Of a stretch of DNA of 25,028 bases, positions 21,566 through 25,028 are shown one piece after another (position 1 is the first letter of the stretch; each line of letters starts with the position of its first letter). The DNA lies in the NCBI GenBank assembly GCA_900552725.1, contig USAT01000021.1, positions 1-25,028 of the forward strand. The letters run 5' to 3'. Under the pieces are notes generated by a model. The model was not told where the DNA came from. It saw only the letters and a program-made list of their open reading frames with translations, and did no database searches. Both the position numbers and the translations under genes were made by a program. The stretch is from an uncultured Eubacteriales bacterium. Lineage in GTDB: Bacteria > Bacillota > Clostridia > Oscillospirales > Oscillospiraceae.

Positions 21566-21596
21566 CCGCCTGCCCCGCGCAGGTGGGGCGGTTTTT
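21566..21596 (+). terminator. Terminator-like hairpin in the leader of the large gene
   Basis: CCG (21566-21568) and CCCC (21573-21576) can pair with GGGG and CGG (21585-21591), with a bulge, followed by T5. An alternative CCTGC/GCAGG pairing competes. It could terminate a short transcript of about 140 nt from the promoter at 21451. Confidence 0.4.
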
Positions 21597-21633
21597 CTGT
21601 CTGCGTCGGTCACGGCAAGCGGCCCGGCGATGC

Positions 21634-21655
21634 AAAACCCGTGAACGGGTTTTTT
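21634..21655 (+). terminator. Second terminator-like hairpin before the large gene
   Basis: A 9-bp perfect stem AAAACCCGT/ACGGGTTTT (21634-21642 with 21645-21653) in a run of T, immediately followed by and overlapping a palindrome. Confidence 0.5.
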
Positions 21656-21675
21656 GTTTCCCATGGGAAACAAAA
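21652..21675. repeat. 24-bp perfect palindrome
   Basis: TTTTGTTTCCCA (21652-21663) is followed directly by its reverse complement TGGGAAACAAAA (21664-21675). There is no spacer, so it is a dyad suited to a dimeric DNA-binding protein or to a cruciform. It lies about 85 bp upstream of the large secreted protein and abuts a terminator-like hairpin. Confidence 0.75.
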
Positions 21676-21760
21676 GGGGCTTCTGCCGCGGCGCGTCCGG
21701 AAGGGAAGGGGGCCAAAGCCCGAAGCGGCCAAGTAGGAAAATGAGACGGGAGGTTTATGA

Positions 21761-24700
21761 ATGAAAGGACGAACAAGCAAGCGAATCCTCTCCGCGCTGC
21801 TGTCACTGGTGATGCTGCTCTCGCTGCTGCCGGTGGCCGCGTTTGCGGACGATTCAGCAACAACGGCAACTTTGGTTACCGATGCTTCCACATTGCAGGC
21901 AGGTGACCAGGTTATCATTGCGAACGCAGCCGCTGACCATGCGCTCGGCACAACGCAAAACAAGAACAACCGTGCCGCTGTGACTGTTACAGCCAGCGAG
22001 GGAAGCATTACGCTGACCAGCGAAGTACAGATACTGACACTGGCAAAAGGTACAAAGGAAGGTACCTGGGCGTTTAATACAGGCTCCGGTTACCTGTACG
22101 CCGCCAGCAGTTCCAGTAATTATCTGCGGACAGAAACGACTCTGAGCGATAATTCTTCCTGGACGATCTCTATCGTATCGGACGGCGTAGCCACCATCAA
22201 AGCACAAGGCACATATACCCGAAACTGGCTGCGTTATAACTCCGGTAACAACCTCTTTGCCGCCTATGGTGGCGGCCAACAGGATATCGCCCTCTACAAG
22301 CTCAACGCCGCCACCGTCGAGCCGACCCAGCAGGTAGCCACCCCCACCGCAATTCCCGCTTCCAGTGATATCAAGGTCGGCGACACCGTCTCCTTTACCT
22401 GCGAGACCGTGGACGCGGCGCTCCAGTACAAGATCGACGACGGCACATATCAGCCCTATACCGACCCTGTGCCCATCACGACCTCCTGCACCATCACCGT
22501 CAAGGCCACCAAGGACGGCATGAAGGACAGCGAGGAAGCCGTATTCAACTACAAGGCCTACGAACTGGTGAACAAGTACGTCAAGGTGGACACCATCGCC
22601 GACGGCGACAAGGTGATCATCGTCAATCCCACCAACCTGAAGGCCCTGTCCTCCGAGTACACCGGTTTCTATAACAAGGGCACCGACGTGACCATCACCG
22701 ACGATGTTCTTGATGGCTACACGGATGCTGACATCTGGACAGTCGGCGTCAGCGAGGATGGCTCCTATACCTTTGCGACAGCCAAGGGTGAAAAGCTGTC
22801 CATGGATACCGACTATTCCAGCATGCCCCTGGACAAGGCAAACACCGCGTGGGAAATTTCCGACGCCAAGACCGACGGCTGCGTCTACATCAAGAACGCC
22901 GTCCGCGGCAATTATATCGAATGGTTTGCTGAAAAGAGCAACTGGAGCTCCTACGGCACCATCGCCGATACCAATGAAGCCCTGTTTGCTCAACAGTTCT
23001 ACAAGCTGACCCAGGACAAGCAGTATGTGACCGGCGAGACCCCTGATCCCGAGCCGGAGCCTGAATTCTCCACCATCGCCGACGCGCTGGCTGGCGCGAA
23101 AGGCGCCCAGTTCACCGTCAAGGGTGTTGTGACTCTGGTGGACGGCAAGAACTACTATCTGCAGGACGCCACCGGCGGCATCTGCCTGCGTCTGGCCTCC
23201 ACTACGAAGAACATCGCCTTGGGCGATACCATCATCGGTACCGGTACACGGGCTGTATTCAACAATCTGCCCCAGTTGGACAATAGTACCTTTGAAAAGT
23301 CCTCCGGCCTGACGCTGACCGCCAAGGCTGCCACCATCGGTGCGCTGACCGCTGCCGATGTGTGCACCTATGTGAAGCTGACCGGTCTGGAGGTCACCGA
23401 GATCTATGACAATAACGGCACGTACAGCAATCCCAACATCACCCTGAAGGACGCGGACGGCAATACCATCCAGCTCTACAAGGCCGTGATCAACAAGGTG
23501 GACGGCGCTTGGGAGTACGCCGTGGGCGATAAGGTAGATGTGACCGCTGCGGTGAGCATCAACAACACCACCCTCCGGCTGCGCAACACTAAGACCGGCG
23601 AGATCACCAAGGCCCGTGAAAACGGCATCGTCACCAGCCTGTCTGACGGCGACACCGTGGTGATCTTCAACCCCACCAACGGCAAAGCCCTGTCCACCGA
23701 TTACGCCGGAACCTACTACAATCAGGGCACCGATGTGACGCTGGCCAACGGCAAGCTGACCGGCTACACCAAGGCGGATATCTGGACGGTGGGCGTCAAT
23801 GCTGACGGCACCTACACCTTCTCCACCGCCGAGGGCAAGAAGCTGTCCATGGGCGCCAAGTTCACCAGCACCCCGCTGGACGATGTGAATCCCAACTGGA
23901 AAATCACACCCGTCAGCGGCAAGGACGGCTACTTCTATGTGGACAATACCGGACGGACCGATAAGTATCGTCTCCAGTGGTATGTCGCGAACAATAACTG
24001 GAGCGCATACACCGGCACTGGCGACAACTTCGAGCTTCAGTTCTACCTGGTAGTCGATGATACCGCCGACACCCCCGACACCGGCGATCTGCCCACCGCA
24101 GGCAGCAAGGTCGTCATCTACAGCGCCGCCGCCAATGCCGCGCTGGCCGCCCAGGACGACAACGCTGAAAGCCCCTCCATCACCAAGTCCGGCGCTGCCG
24201 AGGTCACGGACGGCAAGCTCACCAAGGGCAACGGCGCCGCCGTGTTCACCGTGGAGCAGACCGGCGAATACCTGCGCTTCAAGAACGACACCTACGGCTA
24301 CCTGTGCGCCAACGGCACCGGCAACAACGCCTTCTACAGCAAGACCGCCAGCGAAGACGCCGACTGGCTGGTGCGCACCTGCTCCGGCGGCGTGGGCGGC
24401 TATGAGATGGAGAGCCGCATGGCAAAGTTCAGCGGTCACAGCCAGTGGCTTGAGTACTTTGCCGGTGCATTCAAGACCTACAGCATGTACAAGGTCACCG
24501 ATTACACCATTTACTCCTTTGAGTTCTATCCCATTGCGGACAACGTTAAGCTCTTAAACGGCGTTGTAAACGATCCCAAGATCGTGTTCAACTCCGCAAG
24601 CGTCAAGGCAAAGGGCATCGACTACGAATTAAGCTTCACGCTGGACGACCTCGCAGACAGCATCACCAAGGTCGAGGGCGGCTATGATGCAGGATATGCA

Positions 24701-25028
24701 GGCAGTGAACTTACCGATTTCACCGCAGACGGCAGGACCTCCACCACTGTCATCTCCTCCGACTGGGTCGATCAGGCCGAGAGCTTTAAGATCAGCATCA
24801 GCGTCACGAACAGCAACGGTCACACCTATACCGGAGAACTCACGGTAAGCATTGAAGACGTTATCAGCTTTATAGACCTCACTCCGAAAAACGGCTTAGA
24901 GACAGGCGACGACAAGAGACCCGAGATCAGCGCAGAGGTCGTAAACGTCGGCGAGGATCCCACCGTTGAGATGAAGATCAACGGCAAGACGGTCGAGGCG
25001 GAATACGTTGCCGACAAGACCGTAGCAG
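21761..25028 (+). CDS. Large secreted multidomain repeat protein (3' end outside window)
   Basis: The frame is open from the ATG at 21761 to the right edge (1089 codons, no stop). A Sec signal peptide (1-28, KR then a leucine-rich core, ending VAAFA) shows export. After it come: module 1 (about 44-180); an FN3/chitobiase-C-terminal-like domain (about 190-267, VGDTVSFTCETVDAALQYKI); module 2 (about 280-417); an OB-fold-like domain (about 434-620, FTVKGVVTLVDGKNYYLQDA) of the type found in secreted nucleases and nucleotidases; module 3 (628-766); module 4 (777-912); and β-sandwich repeats (from about 915). Modules 2 and 3 share NPT-KALS, KADIWTVGV-like and KLSM blocks and end in QFYKL or QFYLV. 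No catalytic domain or cell-wall anchor is visible yet. GGGAGG precedes the start. Function unknown; a surface nuclease, phosphatase or binding protein are options. Confidence 0.85.
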   Translation, partial: MKGRTSKRILSALLSLVMLLSLLPVAAFADDSATTATLVTDASTLQAGDQVIIANAAADHALGTTQNKNNRAAVTVTASEGSITLTSEVQILTLAKGTKEGTWAFNTGSGYLYAASSSSNYLRTETTLSDNSSWTISIVSDGVATIKAQGTYTRNWLRYNSGNNLFAAYGGGQQDIALYKLNAATVEPTQQVATPTAIPASSDIKVGDTVSFTCETVDAALQYKIDDGTYQPYTDPVPITTSCTITVKATKDGMKDSEEAVFNYKAYELVNKYVKVDTIADGDKVIIVNPTNLKALSSEYTGFYNKGTDVTITDDVLDGYTDADIWTVGVSEDGSYTFATAKGEKLSMDTDYSSMPLDKANTAWEISDAKTDGCVYIKNAVRGNYIEWFAEKSNWSSYGTIADTNEALFAQQFYKLTQDKQYVTGETPDPEPEPEFSTIADALAGAKGAQFTVKGVVTLVDGKNYYLQDATGGICLRLASTTKNIALGDTIIGTGTRAVFNNLPQLDNSTFEKSSGLTLTAKAATIGALTAADVCTYVKLTGLEVTEIYDNNGTYSNPNITLKDADGNTIQLYKAVINKVDGAWEYAVGDKVDVTAAVSINNTTLRLRNTKTGEITKARENGIVTSLSDGDTVVIFNPTNGKALSTDYAGTYYNQGTDVTLANGKLTGYTKADIWTVGVNADGTYTFSTAEGKKLSMGAKFTSTPLDDVNPNWKITPVSGKDGYFYVDNTGRTDKYRLQWYVANNNWSAYTGTGDNFELQFYLVVDDTADTPDTGDLPTAGSKVVIYSAAANAALAAQDDNAESPSITKSGAAEVTDGKLTKGNGAAVFTVEQTGEYLRFKNDTYGYLCANGTGNNAFYSKTASEDADWLVRTCSGGVGGYEMESRMAKFSGHSQWLEYFAGAFKTYSMYKVTDYTIYSFEFYPIADNVKLLNGVVNDPKIVFNSASVKAKGIDYELSFTLDDLADSITKVEGGYDAGYAGSELTDFTADGRTSTTVISSDWVDQAESFKISISVTNSNGHTYTGELTVSIEDVISFIDLTPKNGLETGDDKRPEISAEVVNVGEDPTVEMKINGKTVEAEYVADKTVA
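21888..24499 (+). repeat. Four related ~140-residue modules in the secreted protein
   Basis: Modules at about 21888-22302, 22600-23011, 23642-24057 and 24089-24499 each open with a GD(K/T/Q)V(I/V)I-like strand. They continue through an ADHALG/LKALS/GKALS/NAALA block and end in an LYKL/FYKL/FYLV/MYKV strand. The middle two are the closest pair (shared DIWTVGV, KLSM and NW blocks). Diverged protein-level repeats; the DNA is not identical. Confidence 0.65.

Larger units (their letters stand above)
21305..21760. other. 456-nt non-coding stretch between the yibE/F-type gene and the large secreted protein
   Basis: It holds the minus-strand promoter at 21333-21361, a CGCGCCG/CGGCGCG hairpin (21365-21381), a plus-strand extended -10 at 21443-21451, two terminator-like hairpins (21566-21596 and 21634-21655), a 24-bp palindrome (21652-21675) and the ribosome-binding site of the following gene (GGGAGG, 21748-21753). 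The long open frames across it are high-GC artefacts. A short non-coding RNA between 21457 and 21596 is possible. Confidence 0.6.

Noticed and set aside
20114..21736. 540-codon plus-strand open frame opposite the yibE/F-type gene
   Set aside because: His/Gln/Arg-rich antisense shadow of a high-GC gene; the minus-strand protein has real membrane segments, a promoter and an RBS.
21854..24439. 861-codon minus-strand open frame opposite the large secreted protein
   Set aside because: Gly/Val/His-rich antisense artefact; the plus strand has a signal peptide, an RBS, recognisable domains and repeated modules.

Overview
The window is GC-rich, densely coded DNA from a low-copy-number bacterial chromosome. 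Gene content (hfq with miaA and miaB, sepF, divIVA, a lipoprotein ABC importer, Shine-Dalgarno sites of the AAGGAGG type and sigma-A-like promoters) points to a Clostridia-class Bacillota. A gut Oscillospiraceae-type lineage is my best guess from composition and protein style; this is inference only. Almost every gene is recognisable core or transport machinery. There is no rRNA, tRNA, CRISPR array or insertion sequence.

Layout. (1) 30-2190, minus strand: a DAACS-type amino-acid/dicarboxylate symporter with an AraC-family regulator just upstream. (2) 2546-4996, plus strand: an amino-acid ABC importer operon (lipoprotein binding protein, permease, ATPase), with a good promoter at 2414 and a terminator at 5005. 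(3) 5158-12614: miaB, mutS, mutL, miaA, hfq, i.e. tRNA A37 hypermodification and mismatch repair ending in the RNA chaperone Hfq. (4) 12615-13221: about 600 nt of non-coding DNA packed with perfect inverted repeats. (5) 13222-16339: a HlyD-like membrane-anchored protein, yggS, sepF and divIVA, a Gram-positive division/growth cluster closed by a terminator. (6) 16403-20128: a HAD hydrolase converging on nudC, then uvrC divergent from nudC with back-to-back promoters. (7) 20129-21304, minus strand: a YibE/F-family membrane protein. (8) 21305-21760: a non-coding stretch with promoters, two terminator-like hairpins and a 24-bp palindrome. (9) 21761 to the right edge: a very large secreted multidomain protein, open at the end of the window.

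The most unusual object is the binding protein at 2546-3436. The segment that normally forms the C-terminus of family-3 amino-acid binding proteins sits directly after the lipoprotein signal peptide. The normal N-terminal start of the fold comes after it, and the protein stops exactly where the displaced segment would have begun. That is a circular permutation of a periplasmic-binding-protein fold in an otherwise ordinary importer operon. Other points worth following are a hairpin that would hide the hfq ribosome-binding site and start codon, an 11-bp inverted-repeat operator in front of the AraC gene, arrays of perfect hairpins between mutS and mutL and after hfq, a possible small RNA at about 21457-21596, and the repeat-built, codon-usage-mosaic surface protein.
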